Below are positions 1 through 8,029 of a DNA stretch of 64,000 nucleotides, one piece after another. The notes under the pieces were generated by a model. It ran no database searches and was not told the DNA's origin. It saw only the letters and a list, made by a program, of their open reading frames with translations. How positions within the stretch are numbered: the first letter of the stretch is position 1; the number at the start of each line of letters is the position of its first letter. The DNA lies in contig NZ_JAEKFH010000006.1 of NCBI RefSeq assembly GCF_016650695.1, positions 124,001-188,000 on the forward strand, in the 5' to 3' direction. The DNA comes from Pseudomonas sp. TH41. Lineage in GTDB: Bacteria; Pseudomonadota; Gammaproteobacteria; Pseudomonadales; Pseudomonadaceae. A program made the position numbers and the translations under genes.

Positions 1-21
1 CAATCCTCAGGGAGCAACACC

Positions 22-531
22 ATGATGAACGCCATGCAGATGCAAATGCCGATGAACGCCAACATGCCAATGATGCCAATGATGGGCATGCCAATGATGA
101 TGGCGACCATGAGCTGCGAAATGATGGACGACGGCATGATGTGCAAAATGATGCCGGCGGCGGGCATGGACATGGCCATGTTCAAGAACAGCGCCGAAAT
201 GATGCAGATGATGATGAACTGCGGCATGCCGATGATGATGCACTGCGGCAACATGAGCATGATGTGCGTGTCCCCGGCGAGCATGGCGATGCCGATGATG
301 AACATGATGATGCCAATGCCGATGATGGGCATGCCGATGCCATCGATGAAGTGCGTGATGGAATGCACCATGATGGCTGACTGCATGATGTGCAAAATCA
401 TGCCAATGGCCGGCATGAACATGGACATGATGAAAAACTGCTGCGCCCTGATGATGAAAATGATGAACGACTGCAGCATGCCAATGATGATGAGCTGCAA
501 CAGCATGCCGCTGATGTGCTGCACCTGCTGA
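22..531 (+). CDS. Methionine/cysteine-rich protein of unknown function
   Basis: A 169-residue protein with about 71 Met (roughly 42%) and 16 Cys, plus Pro, Asn, Gly and a single His. It is built as two similar halves: residues about 12-82 and 91-166 share the order PMMGMP, an MMCK-(M/I)MP-x-AGM block, an MM-rich stretch with a single Cys, GMPMMM or SMPMMM, then a closing Cys. This points to an internal tandem duplication. No clear signal peptide or transmembrane pattern is visible, although Met richness makes such calls unreliable. A GGGAG ribosome site lies 7-10 bases before the ATG, and a strong terminator follows the stop, so it is a monocistronic unit. Soft thiol and thioether side chains suggest binding of Cu(I) or scavenging of oxidants such as hypochlorite (compare methionine-rich MrpX peptides), but this is inference. 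I do not recognise the family. Confidence 0.75.
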   Translation: MMNAMQMQMPMNANMPMMPMMGMPMMMATMSCEMMDDGMMCKMMPAAGMDMAMFKNSAEMMQMMMNCGMPMMMHCGNMSMMCVSPASMAMPMMNMMMPMPMMGMPMPSMKCVMECTMMADCMMCKIMPMAGMNMDMMKNCCALMMKMMNDCSMPMMMSCNSMPLMCCTC

Positions 532-547
532 TTTGTAGCCGTCGCAC

Positions 548-584
548 AAAAGCCCGGCAGGGGTTATCCCTGCCGGGCTTTTTT
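548..584 (+). terminator. Rho-independent terminator of the Met-rich gene
   Basis: A perfect 12-bp stem (AGCCCGGCAGGG at 551-562 with its complement at 568-579), a 5-nt loop and a run of T follow the stop codon of the Met-rich gene. Confidence 0.95.
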
Positions 585-588
585 ATAT

Positions 589-688
589 TGTAGGAGCGAG
601 CTCGCTCGCGATGGACGTTAACGATTACGCGTGTTTTCTGAATAAACGCGCCGCCCTTGAGTTCATCGCGAGCAAGCTCGCTCCTACA
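589..688. repeat. REPIN-type inverted REP pair (GAGCGAGC class)
   Basis: Two inverted arms, TGTAGGAGCGAG and CTCGCTCCTACA, enclose a spacer of about 55 bp. The spacer is nearly the exact reverse complement of the one at 15860-15959, so the pair moves as a unit. This is typical of Pseudomonas REPINs mobilised by RAYT transposases; none is encoded in this window. Confidence 0.9.
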
Positions 689-698
689 GTAGTTAGTT

Positions 699-1382
699 TC
701 AGTCCAGGCGTTCCGGGTAAGTCACCACCAGATACGCCACCGCTTCACTGTCGGCGGGGTTGCGATAGCGGTGGGGCTGGTCAGCGTAGAACAGGATCGA
801 GTCACCCGTGGACAGTAAATAGCGCTCATCGTTGACGCTGATTTCCAGTACGCCCTGGGACACCACCAGGTTCTCCTGCACACCGGGGCCATGTCCTTCG
901 GAGTGGTCTTCACCCAGCGGGCTCAACCGCAGTTCGTAAAATTCCGATTGGCGCGTCACGTCGTACGGGAACAACGCGCGGCTGACAAAAGCGCCGTTGG
1001 CACTGACCAGGCGTTTGCTCTGGCTGGCCGACAACACGGCCACGCCTTCGAAGGCCCGATGCTCAAGAAAGGCGGCCACCGATACCTTCAAGCCTTTGGC
1101 GATTTTGCACAGTACTTTGATGGACGGCACGCTGCGTCCGGACTCGATCTGGGCCAGCATTGCCCGGCTCACTCCGCACAACCGCGCCAGGGCGTCGAGC
1201 GAAAGATGACGCTTGCCGCGTAGACGTTGCAGGTTCTGCGCGACCCGGTCACAGGTAGAGTCTTCCTCCAGTTGTTCCAGATTATTCAAATCCAGCCCGG
1301 GTTCGTCGACGCTTGCCAGAAAGCGCGAGGGCGCTTGACCATTCACGCTTGACGCGTCTCGGTCGAATGGGACGGTACCCAT
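699..1382 (-). CDS. XRE-family regulator with C-terminal cupin
   Basis: This transcription factor of about 227 residues has an N-terminal helix-turn-helix (around residues 47-100, containing LARLCGVSRAMLAQIESG) and a cupin domain at the C-terminus ending VAYLVVTYPERLD. Proteins of this architecture typically repress or activate a neighbouring metabolic operon and bind a small ligand in the cupin barrel. The ATG at 1382 is preferred over the upstream GTG at 1424, because the longer form has a non-conserved-looking extension that lies inside the overlapping 52-codon ORF. The target is not evident: the neighbour on one side is a REPIN, and on the other a small ORF and a gene remnant. Confidence 0.88.
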   Translation of the reverse strand: MGTVPFDRDASSVNGQAPSRFLASVDEPGLDLNNLEQLEEDSTCDRVAQNLQRLRGKRHLSLDALARLCGVSRAMLAQIESGRSVPSIKVLCKIAKGLKVSVAAFLEHRAFEGVAVLSASQSKRLVSANGAFVSRALFPYDVTRQSEFYELRLSPLGEDHSEGHGPGVQENLVVSQGVLEISVNDERYLLSTGDSILFYADQPHRYRNPADSEAVAYLVVTYPERLD

Positions 1383-1501
1383 TGGAATGCCTGTAAACCT
1401 GCGTGGTATGCGTACATTTCCCACATGGCCCGTGCCCGTTGCTGAGCCTGTTTGCGTTTGCGGTAGCTGGCGAAGTCGATGAGGTTATCGGTCGGATTCA
1501 T
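1343..1501 (-). CDS. Small hypothetical protein overlapping the XRE gene start
   Basis: A 52-codon frame starts ATG at 1501, begins MNPTDNLIDFASYRKRKQ, is rich in Arg/Gln and aromatic residues, and ends near PSHSTETRQA. It overlaps the first 40 bases of the XRE-cupin gene in another frame. Gene order and overlap suggest co-transcription and perhaps translational coupling. Codon choice looks natural, but the ribosome site is weak. I do not recognise the protein. It is too short for usual ORF cut-offs. Confidence 0.5.
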   Translation of the reverse strand: MNPTDNLIDFASYRKRKQAQQRARAMWEMYAYHAGLQAFQWVPSHSTETRQA

Positions 1502-1610
1502 GGGGCACTTCACTGTGGTGGTGAATGACGGGATGAGCTGAGACTACGCGGATTTTTTTATAACTATAAATATCAAATTTGTATTTATTAATTCGTTTTA
1601 GTTATTTTGA

Positions 1611-1790
1611 TGGCTGGCCTTGCCGCTGGTTGAGAAAATCGTCGCTGACCCGGAAATCGACTTCACCGTCGTGCCACAACGCACCTTCATCTACGCTGAG
1701 AAGCTTCATGAGTTGGGCGTACTGCAAAATCAGGCGGCGAGTTGGAAGGACTACTTCTTCGAAGAAGCCCACAGCGGTGCGGGCAGTTGA
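1611..1790 (+). pseudogene. C-terminal remnant of an ABC transporter binding protein
   Basis: An open frame of 59 codons with no start reads like the C-terminus of an NMT1/sulfonate-type periplasmic binding protein (…VEKIVADPEIDFTVVPQ, TFIYAEKLHELGVL, then WKDYFFEEAHSGAGS and a stop). A TGA stops the frame immediately upstream, next to an AT-rich stretch (about 1545-1610) unlike its surroundings, so the front of the gene has been lost. No transporter partners are adjacent. The assignment rests on general resemblance to such C-termini. Confidence 0.5.
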
Positions 1791-1800
1791 CGCTGGGCAA

Positions 1801-2661
1801 TCAATGTCCCTGACTGCTTTTGATCAACTCATAAGCCCGACGCACCAGCGGGTTCACGGTGTTAGGGCGAATCCACAAGTGATAGGTCACGTCCGGCAGT
1901 CGTGGCAGGCCGTCGTTTTCACCGAGCACGCGCATGTCCGGGCCGAGCATTTCCATGCTTCTGGGCGTGACGCCCAGGCCTGCCCGCGTCGCGGCTTTGA
2001 TACCGATCAGGTTCGAGGCCAGATAGGCCTGGCGCCAGGGAATATTGGCGCGTTCCAGGGCTTCCAGCGCATAGCGGCGATAGATGCTGGGTTCGTCCAC
2101 CAGGATCAGCGGCAGCGGCTCGCCCGGGGTATGAATGTATTGCGCCGAGCAAATCCACCACACCGGGGAAGTGCGTAAGGCGAAGCCTTCAAGGATCGGG
2201 TCGGCGCGGGTGGAAATCACCATGTCGACCTTTCCCCGGTGCAGATCGTCCATCAGAAACGGACTGCGGCCGACATCGATCTCCAAGCGCAGACGCGGGG
2301 CCGAGCGAGCGATGTGGCTGAGCATTGGCGGCAGGATGGTGTCGGCGATGTCATGGGGCGAGCCGATGCGCAGCACGCCGCTCAAGTGGCTTTCACGCAG
2401 GGAATTCAAGGCATCGTCGTTGAGAGAGAGCATCTGCCGCGCATGACGCAGTAGCTGCAAGCCCGCCTCGGTGAGCTGTTTTTGCCGCCCGCGTTTTTCG
2501 AACAGGTTCACACCGACCAGATGTTCAAGGCGTTGCATGTGTTGGGTGACTGACGATTGCGTGCGGGCCAGTTGCGCGCCGGCTTCGGCGAAGCTGTGGT
2601 GATCGACCACGGCAATGAAAGTGCGCAGCAGTTCGAGATCGAGCGTGGGTGAAGTCGACAT
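1801..2661 (-). CDS. LysR-family transcriptional regulator
   Basis: A 286-residue LysR regulator. The N-terminal winged helix-turn-helix covers residues about 7-65 (LDLELLRTFIAVVDHHSFAE, then SSVTQHMQRLEHLVG), followed by a periplasmic-binding-protein-like effector domain. The ATG at 2661 gives the canonical LysR N-terminus; the 31 residues upstream in frame come from the AT-rich promoter. It is divergent from the long operon starting at 2913, 251 bp away, and is the likely regulator of that operon. By analogy with other LysR regulators it may respond to the imported substrate or a downstream intermediate, which is inference. Confidence 0.9.
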   Translation of the reverse strand: MSTSPTLDLELLRTFIAVVDHHSFAEAGAQLARTQSSVTQHMQRLEHLVGVNLFEKRGRQKQLTEAGLQLLRHARQMLSLNDDALNSLRESHLSGVLRIGSPHDIADTILPPMLSHIARSAPRLRLEIDVGRSPFLMDDLHRGKVDMVISTRADPILEGFALRTSPVWWICSAQYIHTPGEPLPLILVDEPSIYRRYALEALERANIPWRQAYLASNLIGIKAATRAGLGVTPRSMEMLGPDMRVLGENDGLPRLPDVTYHLWIRPNTVNPLVRRAYELIKSSQGH

Positions 2662-2912
2662 GGCGGTTCCGGTGACTGTTTTTATATCAATGTCGCAAAC
2701 ATAAACATTACATAACTTTATGGATTTTTGGTGAGATTTTAATGCGGATGTCATAAAAGTCAGTAAATACAGGGTTTGTTAAAAATATGCTCAATCTAAA
2801 ATACACCAAGTTATAACGATATTAGATATTTGAATTTCCGTTGCTTCCACTCTGTACCTAGGATGACCACACACCAGGTCGGAGGACGCCGATCGTCCAT
2901 TAGGGGAAATCC
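2662..2912. promoter_or_regulatory. Divergent promoter region, LysR gene / sulfur amino acid operon
   Basis: A 251-bp AT-rich intergenic region lies between two divergent genes. It should hold both promoters and the LysR operators. T-N11-A type sites are plausible around 2810-2830, but I cannot single one out. A GGGGA ribosome site precedes the ATG at 2913. Confidence 0.5.
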
Positions 2913-3755
2913 ATGTTGCTTGAGCGCTCGCCCGTTAAACGATTGTTGCCTGTGATGCTGGGCGCCTTGATCTCTCTGGCTGCCAGTGCCGGTGCCCAGG
3001 CCGACGCTACCCTGGACAAGATCCAGCAGCGTCACGTGTTGGTGGTCGGCGTATTGCTGTCCGGCGGCCCATTTGGCGGGATTGACCCCGCCACCCAGAA
3101 GCCCCGCGGGTTGAACGTCGACCTCGCCGAGGAACTGGGGCGGCAACTGGGCGCCGAGGTGCAACTGGTGCCGGTATTGCCCGCCAACCGCGTGCAGTTT
3201 CTGCAGCAGGGCAAAGTCGATTTGCTGATTGCCAACATGGAATGGACCGCCGAACGCGGCGAGATCCTCGGTTTCGTGCCGACGCCGTTCTACCGCGTCG
3301 GCGGTACTGCAGCGGTGCTCAAGGACAGCAAGATCACCCGCTGGGAAGACCTGAAGAGTCAACCGGTCTGCACCTCTCAGGGCAGCAGCTACATCAAACC
3401 GCTCACAGAGCTGGGCGTCGAGATCAAGGCCTTCAAGAGTTCGTCGGAATCCTTGCTGGCGCTGCGCGGCAACAACTGCGTCGCGGCAGTGCATGACGCC
3501 ACGCTGATCAACCCATTGATCGCCGACACCGCCGAATGGCAGGGCTATCGCGCGCTCACCCCGGAACTCAACCCGGCGCCTTCGGTGATCTGGACCCGAC
3601 GTGGCGAGAGCGATACCCAGGCCAGGCTCGACCCGATCATCAAGGCGCTGCACCGCAGCGGCTGGCTGATCGAGGCGCAGACCCGCAACCGCATTACGCC
3701 CGCGTCGCCGGCCCTGGTGGAATTGCAAAAGCAGTTCCAGGCCAGCGGCGCCTGA
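2913..3755 (+). CDS. Amino-acid-type ABC transporter binding protein (copy 1)
   Basis: A 280-residue family-3 periplasmic binding protein. It has a signal peptide of about 31 residues ending ASAGAQA, then TLDKIQQRHVLVVGV, typical of a polar-amino-acid binder. TAGGGGAAATCC before the ATG is a good ribosome site. It is the first gene of the operon and is followed, 71 bp on, by a paralogue sharing many blocks (NRVQFLQQGKVD, IANM, ERGEIL, PSVIW). The permeases and ATPase of the same system lie at 7295-9630. The substrate is probably a sulfur-containing or related amino acid, judged only from the enzymes in the operon. Confidence 0.9.
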   Translation: MLLERSPVKRLLPVMLGALISLAASAGAQADATLDKIQQRHVLVVGVLLSGGPFGGIDPATQKPRGLNVDLAEELGRQLGAEVQLVPVLPANRVQFLQQGKVDLLIANMEWTAERGEILGFVPTPFYRVGGTAAVLKDSKITRWEDLKSQPVCTSQGSSYIKPLTELGVEIKAFKSSSESLLALRGNNCVAAVHDATLINPLIADTAEWQGYRALTPELNPAPSVIWTRRGESDTQARLDPIIKALHRSGWLIEAQTRNRITPASPALVELQKQFQASGA

Positions 3756-3826
3756 GTCCGGTTCACCACCCCCATCGTTTTCAATAGACCGTCGTGTTGC
3801 GCGATGGTCGTTCAAGGTAGTCCAGC

Positions 3827-4669
3827 ATGAACCGTTATTTTTCCGCCAAAGCCCTGTGCCTCGCCGGGTGCGCCGCATTGGTCGCAAGCCTGGCGCTGGC
3901 CGATGCCACGCTGGACAAGATCGAACAACGCCACGCCATCAGCGTAGGGGTGATCCTCAGTGGTCCGCCTTTCGGCACGATCGATCCGAAGACCGGCGAA
4001 CACCTTGGTTACAACGTCGAACTGGCCAAAGGCGTCGCCAAGGCGTTGGGGGTGCAAGTCCAGACCGTCTCGGTGCTGGCGCCCAACCGTGTGCAATTCC
4101 TGCAACAGGGCAAGGTCGACATCCTGATCGCCAACATGCAGTTCACCGAAGAGCGCGGCGAGATTCTCGACTATGTGCCCACGCCTTATGAAGAAGTCGG
4201 CGGCGCCGCATTGATTCGCAAGGGCGCGGGTATCACCCAGTGGGCCGACCTCAAGGGCAAGCCGGTATGCGTATCCCAGGGCAGCAACTTCATCAAGCCG
4301 CTGCAGGAAACCTACGGCGCACAGATCAAGGCGTTCCGCAGTCAATCCGAATCGTTGTTGTCGCTGCGCGGCAACGGTTGTGTGGCGGCCGTGCATGTCA
4401 GCCCGACCATGCATGCGTTGTTGAGCGAGGCCGAGTGGTCCGGGTATGAGATCCCGCTGCCGGGGGATCTGATTCCCTCGAATTCGGTCATTTGGCTGCG
4501 CAAAGGTGAGCGCGACACCCAGGCGAAACTGGATGCCATCGTGCGTGACTGGCACCGCAGCGGCTGGTTGATCGAATTGGGCGAACGCACCGGCATGGCG
4601 CCGTCGCAGGCCCTGCGTGACCTGCACGAGCAATACCGCGATGCGCCACCGTTGGCGTCGCAACCATGA
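3827..4669 (+). CDS. Amino-acid-type ABC transporter binding protein (copy 2)
   Basis: A 280-residue paralogue of the preceding gene. It has a signal peptide of about 25 residues (ending ALVASLALA) and the same TLDKIEQRHAISVGV start of the mature domain. The duplicates have diverged substantially, which suggests different ligands or affinities feeding one permease pair. AAGGTAG precedes the ATG. Its stop overlaps the start of the FAD oxidase by four bases (ATGA), indicating translational coupling. Confidence 0.9.
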   Translation: MNRYFSAKALCLAGCAALVASLALADATLDKIEQRHAISVGVILSGPPFGTIDPKTGEHLGYNVELAKGVAKALGVQVQTVSVLAPNRVQFLQQGKVDILIANMQFTEERGEILDYVPTPYEEVGGAALIRKGAGITQWADLKGKPVCVSQGSNFIKPLQETYGAQIKAFRSQSESLLSLRGNGCVAAVHVSPTMHALLSEAEWSGYEIPLPGDLIPSNSVIWLRKGERDTQAKLDAIVRDWHRSGWLIELGERTGMAPSQALRDLHEQYRDAPPLASQP

Positions 4670-6090
4670 GTCGGTCTTTGTTTGAAGCGTTGCAGCAAAT
4701 GCTGGGCGCCCGCCATGTGCAAAACAGCGAAGAGGCCGCGCGCTACCTGACCGACAAACAGGGCCGTTACGTGGGCCAAGTGATTGCGGCGGTGCACCCG
4801 GCCAACACCGAGGAAGTCGCGGCGGTGGTACGTGCCTGTGTGGCCTGCGACACACCCGTGGTGGTGCAGGGCGGCAACACGGGTTTGATGGGGGGCGCGA
4901 CCCCCGATGCCAGCGGTCGTGCTGTTTTGCTGTTACTGGATCGCCTGAATCGGGTGCGTGCGGTGGACACCGACAACGACACCCTGACCGTCGAGGCCGG
5001 CTGCATTCTGCAAACGGTCCAAGACGTCGCCCGTGAGGCCGGTCGCCTGTTTCCCCTGAGCCTCGGCGCCGAAGGCAGTTGCACCATTGGCGGCAATCTC
5101 GGCACCAACGCGGGTGGCACTGCGGTGTTGCGCTACGGCAATACTCGCGAGCTGACCCTGGGCCTGGAAGTGGTCACCGCCCAGGGCGAAATCTGGAATG
5201 GCCTGCGCGGTTTGCGCAAGGACAACACCGGTTACGACCTGCGCGACCTTTACATCGGCAGCGAAGGAACCCTCGGGATCATCACCGCCGCGACCCTGAA
5301 ACTGTTCCCGTTGCCCAAGGCTCGGGCCACGGCGCTGTTGGCCTTCGATTCGTTGTCCCAGTCGGTCGGGTTCCTGTCCCATGCCCGCGCTGGTTTCGGG
5401 GCCAGTCTGACCGCGTTCGAATTGCTCGGCGCCGATTGCCTGGCCCTCTTGCGCGAACAATTTCCCGAAGGTCCGCAACCCTTCCTCGGTGCCGCCCAGC
5501 CTTGGTTCGCGCTGCTGGAATTGTCCGATAACCACAGCGAAAGTCATGCTCGCCAGGCCTTTGAAGACGTGCTCGGCGAGGCGTTCGAAAACGGTTTGGT
5601 GGCCGATGCGCTGATCGCCGAAAGCCTCGCGCAGAGCGACGGGCTGTGGCTGTTGCGGGAAAACATGAGCGATGCGCAGAAGCGTGCCGGTCACAACATG
5701 AAGCACGACATCTCGGTGCCGATTTCCCGGATCGTCGATTTTGTCACCCACACCGACGGGTTGTTGCAGGCGCATTTTCCCGGTGTCCGTCATTTCACCT
5801 TCGGCCATTTAGGCGACGGTAACCTGCACTACAACGTCGCCCATCCGCTTGATTCAACGGTTGAGGCGCATATGGCCCATTACGCGGCGTTGAGCCTGCT
5901 GGTGCATGACAGCGCCCATGCCCATGGCGGCTCCATCAGCGCTGAACACGGTATCGGCCAGCGCAAACCGGGCCTGCTCGGACGCTATAAAAGCCCGGTG
6001 GAGCTCGACCTGATGCGCCGGATCAAACAGGCGCTGGACCCGCAGAATCTGCTGAACCCCGGCAAAGTGCTGGAGGTCATTCAATCATGA
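4666..6090 (+). CDS. FAD-linked D-2-hydroxyacid oxidase/dehydrogenase
   Basis: A 474-residue protein of the GlcD/D-2-hydroxyglutarate dehydrogenase family. It has an N-terminal FAD_binding_4 domain (VVVQGGNTGLMGGATP, then GTNAGGTAVLRYGNTRE) and a C-terminal FAD-oxidase domain with the metal/substrate motifs FGHLGDGNLHYN and SAEHGIGQRK. Such enzymes oxidise D-2-hydroxy acids to 2-oxo acids. It overlaps its neighbours by four bases on both sides. With the aminotransferase next door it could interconvert a hydroxy acid, oxo acid and amino acid such as 3-mercaptolactate, 3-mercaptopyruvate and cysteine. The exact substrate is inference. Confidence 0.88.
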   Translation: MSRSLFEALQQMLGARHVQNSEEAARYLTDKQGRYVGQVIAAVHPANTEEVAAVVRACVACDTPVVVQGGNTGLMGGATPDASGRAVLLLLDRLNRVRAVDTDNDTLTVEAGCILQTVQDVAREAGRLFPLSLGAEGSCTIGGNLGTNAGGTAVLRYGNTRELTLGLEVVTAQGEIWNGLRGLRKDNTGYDLRDLYIGSEGTLGIITAATLKLFPLPKARATALLAFDSLSQSVGFLSHARAGFGASLTAFELLGADCLALLREQFPEGPQPFLGAAQPWFALLELSDNHSESHARQAFEDVLGEAFENGLVADALIAESLAQSDGLWLLRENMSDAQKRAGHNMKHDISVPISRIVDFVTHTDGLLQAHFPGVRHFTFGHLGDGNLHYNVAHPLDSTVEAHMAHYAALSLLVHDSAHAHGGSISAEHGIGQRKPGLLGRYKSPVELDLMRRIKQALDPQNLLNPGKVLEVIQS

Positions 6091-7298
6091 CGGTTCGCCT
6101 TTCCCAGCGTGTGCAGCGCGTCTCGCTGTCGGCCAACGCCGCCGCGAAATCCCGGGCCACCGAGTTGCGTGAGAGCGGTCGCGATATCCTCGACCTGACC
6201 ACCGGCGAACCGGATTTCGACACCCCCGAACACATCAAGCAGGCTGCCTGCGCTGCCATCGCTGCCGGTGCCACCAAGTACACCCCGACATCGGGTGTGA
6301 AGGCGTTGCGGGTCGCCGTGCAACGCAAGCTCCGTCAGGAAAACCGTCTGGACTACCCGCTGGAATCCATTGTGATTGCCAATGGTGCCAAACAGATCAT
6401 CTTCAATGCCTTCGCTGCGACCCTCGATGATGGCGATGAAGTGGTGGTGCCGACGCCGTACTGGCCGTCTTTTCCGGACAGCGTGCGCTTCAATGGCGGT
6501 AAGCCGGTGTTTATCGAGTGCGCACTGGCTGAGGGTTGCAAGCTGTCGCCGGGCCGACTGGAGCAGCACATTGGCGAGCGCACACGCTGGTTGATTCTCA
6601 ACGGTCCCGGCAACCCCAGCGGCGCGGTGTACAACGCGGCCGAGTTGCAGGTACTGGCCGAGGTGCTGCGGCGCCATCCTCGGGTTCTGATCCTGCTGGA
6701 TGAGCTCTACGAACACATTCGCTTCGACGGCCAATCGGCGCAGAGCCTGCTCAATGTCGCGCCGGATTTGCAGCCGCGCTGCCTGTTGGTCGGCGGTGTG
6801 TCCAAGACGTACGCGATGACCGGCTGGCGCATCGGTTTCGGGGCCGGGCCACAGGTGCTGACCACGGCCATGACGGTGGTGCAATCGCAATCCACCTCGG
6901 GGGCTTCCTCGGTAGGACAAGCTGCCGCGCTGGCCGCTTTCGAGGGCGGGCTGGATTTCTTGCCGGCACAGGTCGCGGCGTATCAGCAACGGCGGGATCT
7001 GCTGGTGACCACGTTGAGCGACGTGGAAGGTCTCGAAGTGCTTGAACCTCAGGGCGGCTTCTTCGTGTTTGTCCGCTGCGCCGGTTTGTTGGGGCGCTTT
7101 CGCCCGGACGGTCAGCGCCTGACCTGCGATGCCGATGTCGTGGCGTATCTGCTGGAGGAGGGCGTGGCCGGTGTAGCGGGCAGCGCTTATGGCTTATCGC
7201 CGTGGTTTCGCCTGTCCATCGCGACGTCAACCGACAATGTGGCCGAAGCGGGACGGCGCATCGCGGTCGCCTGCGGGCAATTGCGGGGCGAACCATGA
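6087..7298 (+). CDS. Class I/II PLP aminotransferase
   Basis: A 403-residue fold-type I aminotransferase resembling aspartate aminotransferases of the AspC/PatA type. The PLP lysine is K240 in GGVSKTYAMTGWRIGF; NPSG near residue 175 and DELYEHI contact the cofactor. It starts inside the previous gene (ATGA) and ends inside the next (ATGA). It probably converts the imported amino acid to its 2-oxo acid or the reverse. It is one of two PLP enzymes in the operon, the other being the rhodanese-fused lyase at the end. Confidence 0.9.
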   Translation: MTVRLSQRVQRVSLSANAAAKSRATELRESGRDILDLTTGEPDFDTPEHIKQAACAAIAAGATKYTPTSGVKALRVAVQRKLRQENRLDYPLESIVIANGAKQIIFNAFAATLDDGDEVVVPTPYWPSFPDSVRFNGGKPVFIECALAEGCKLSPGRLEQHIGERTRWLILNGPGNPSGAVYNAAELQVLAEVLRRHPRVLILLDELYEHIRFDGQSAQSLLNVAPDLQPRCLLVGGVSKTYAMTGWRIGFGAGPQVLTTAMTVVQSQSTSGASSVGQAAALAAFEGGLDFLPAQVAAYQQRRDLLVTTLSDVEGLEVLEPQGGFFVFVRCAGLLGRFRPDGQRLTCDADVVAYLLEEGVAGVAGSAYGLSPWFRLSIATSTDNVAEAGRRIAVACGQLRGEP

Positions 7299-8029
7299 GC
7301 CATTGGCTGGAGCTTTTCGTGCACTGGACCGCCGGGTTCGGTCTGAATTACGGCTTTCTGCTGGACGCCTATCAACTCGGAACCCTGGAGCAGGGGGCAC
7401 TGACCACCGTGTTGCTGTGCCTGTTGACCATCGTCGGCAGCCTGCTGGCCGGCGTCGGGTTGGCGGCAATGCTGACGTCGGGCAAGCCATGGCTGGCAAA
7501 ACCTGCGCGAGTATTTATTGAGGTCACCCGCAACACGCCGACCCTGGTGCAGCTGTATTGCGCCTTCCTGGTCCTGAACATGTTGCTGACCCAGGCTGTC
7601 GGCGCGGCCAACCCGCTGACGCCGTTCGCCTGGGTGGTGATTGTGATCTCGCTGCACAAGGGGGCGTTCCATGCCGAAGCCTTGCGCGCTGGCATCGAGG
7701 CGGTGCCGAGCGTGACGCTGGAGGCGGCCAGCTCGCTGGCGTTCAGTAGCCGGCAGTTGTTGTGGAATGTGCAGTTGCCTCTGGCTTTGCGTTTTGCCTT
7801 GCCGTCGCTGATCAACAACCTGATCGACCTGGTGAAGATGACCGCCGTGGCCTCCGCCATTGCCGTGGGGGACATCACTTATGCGGCCATCATGATCTGG
7901 ACCCAGAGCGACAACGTGCTGGAGCTGATGATTCTGATCCTGAGCTTTTTCGGCCTGCTGAGTTTTATCGTCAATTGCGTGGGGCGCTACCTTGAAGCGC
8001 GCCTGAGGATGCCCGGCTATGGCCATTGA
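7295..8029 (+). CDS. Amino acid ABC transporter permease (HisM-type) 1
   Basis: A 244-residue inner-membrane permease of the His/Glu/Gln/Arg/opine family, with several hydrophobic helices and the EAA loop (AEALRAGIEAVPSVTLEAA). The start is the ATG at 7295, overlapping the aminotransferase stop; an upstream in-frame ATG at 7202 lies within that gene and is rejected. It pairs with the next permease. Confidence 0.92.
   Translation: MSHWLELFVHWTAGFGLNYGFLLDAYQLGTLEQGALTTVLLCLLTIVGSLLAGVGLAAMLTSGKPWLAKPARVFIEVTRNTPTLVQLYCAFLVLNMLLTQAVGAANPLTPFAWVVIVISLHKGAFHAEALRAGIEAVPSVTLEAASSLAFSSRQLLWNVQLPLALRFALPSLINNLIDLVKMTAVASAIAVGDITYAAIMIWTQSDNVLELMILILSFFGLLSFIVNCVGRYLEARLRMPGYGH

Noticed and set aside
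7..549. His-rich 180-residue frame on the minus strand
   Set aside because: It is the exact antisense of the Met-rich gene: ATG codons read as CAT (His). The plus strand has the ribosome site and terminator.
2811..3887. 358-codon minus-strand frame opposite the first binding protein
   Set aside because: Antisense shadow with low-complexity composition; the plus strand shows a signal peptide and conserved binding-protein motifs.
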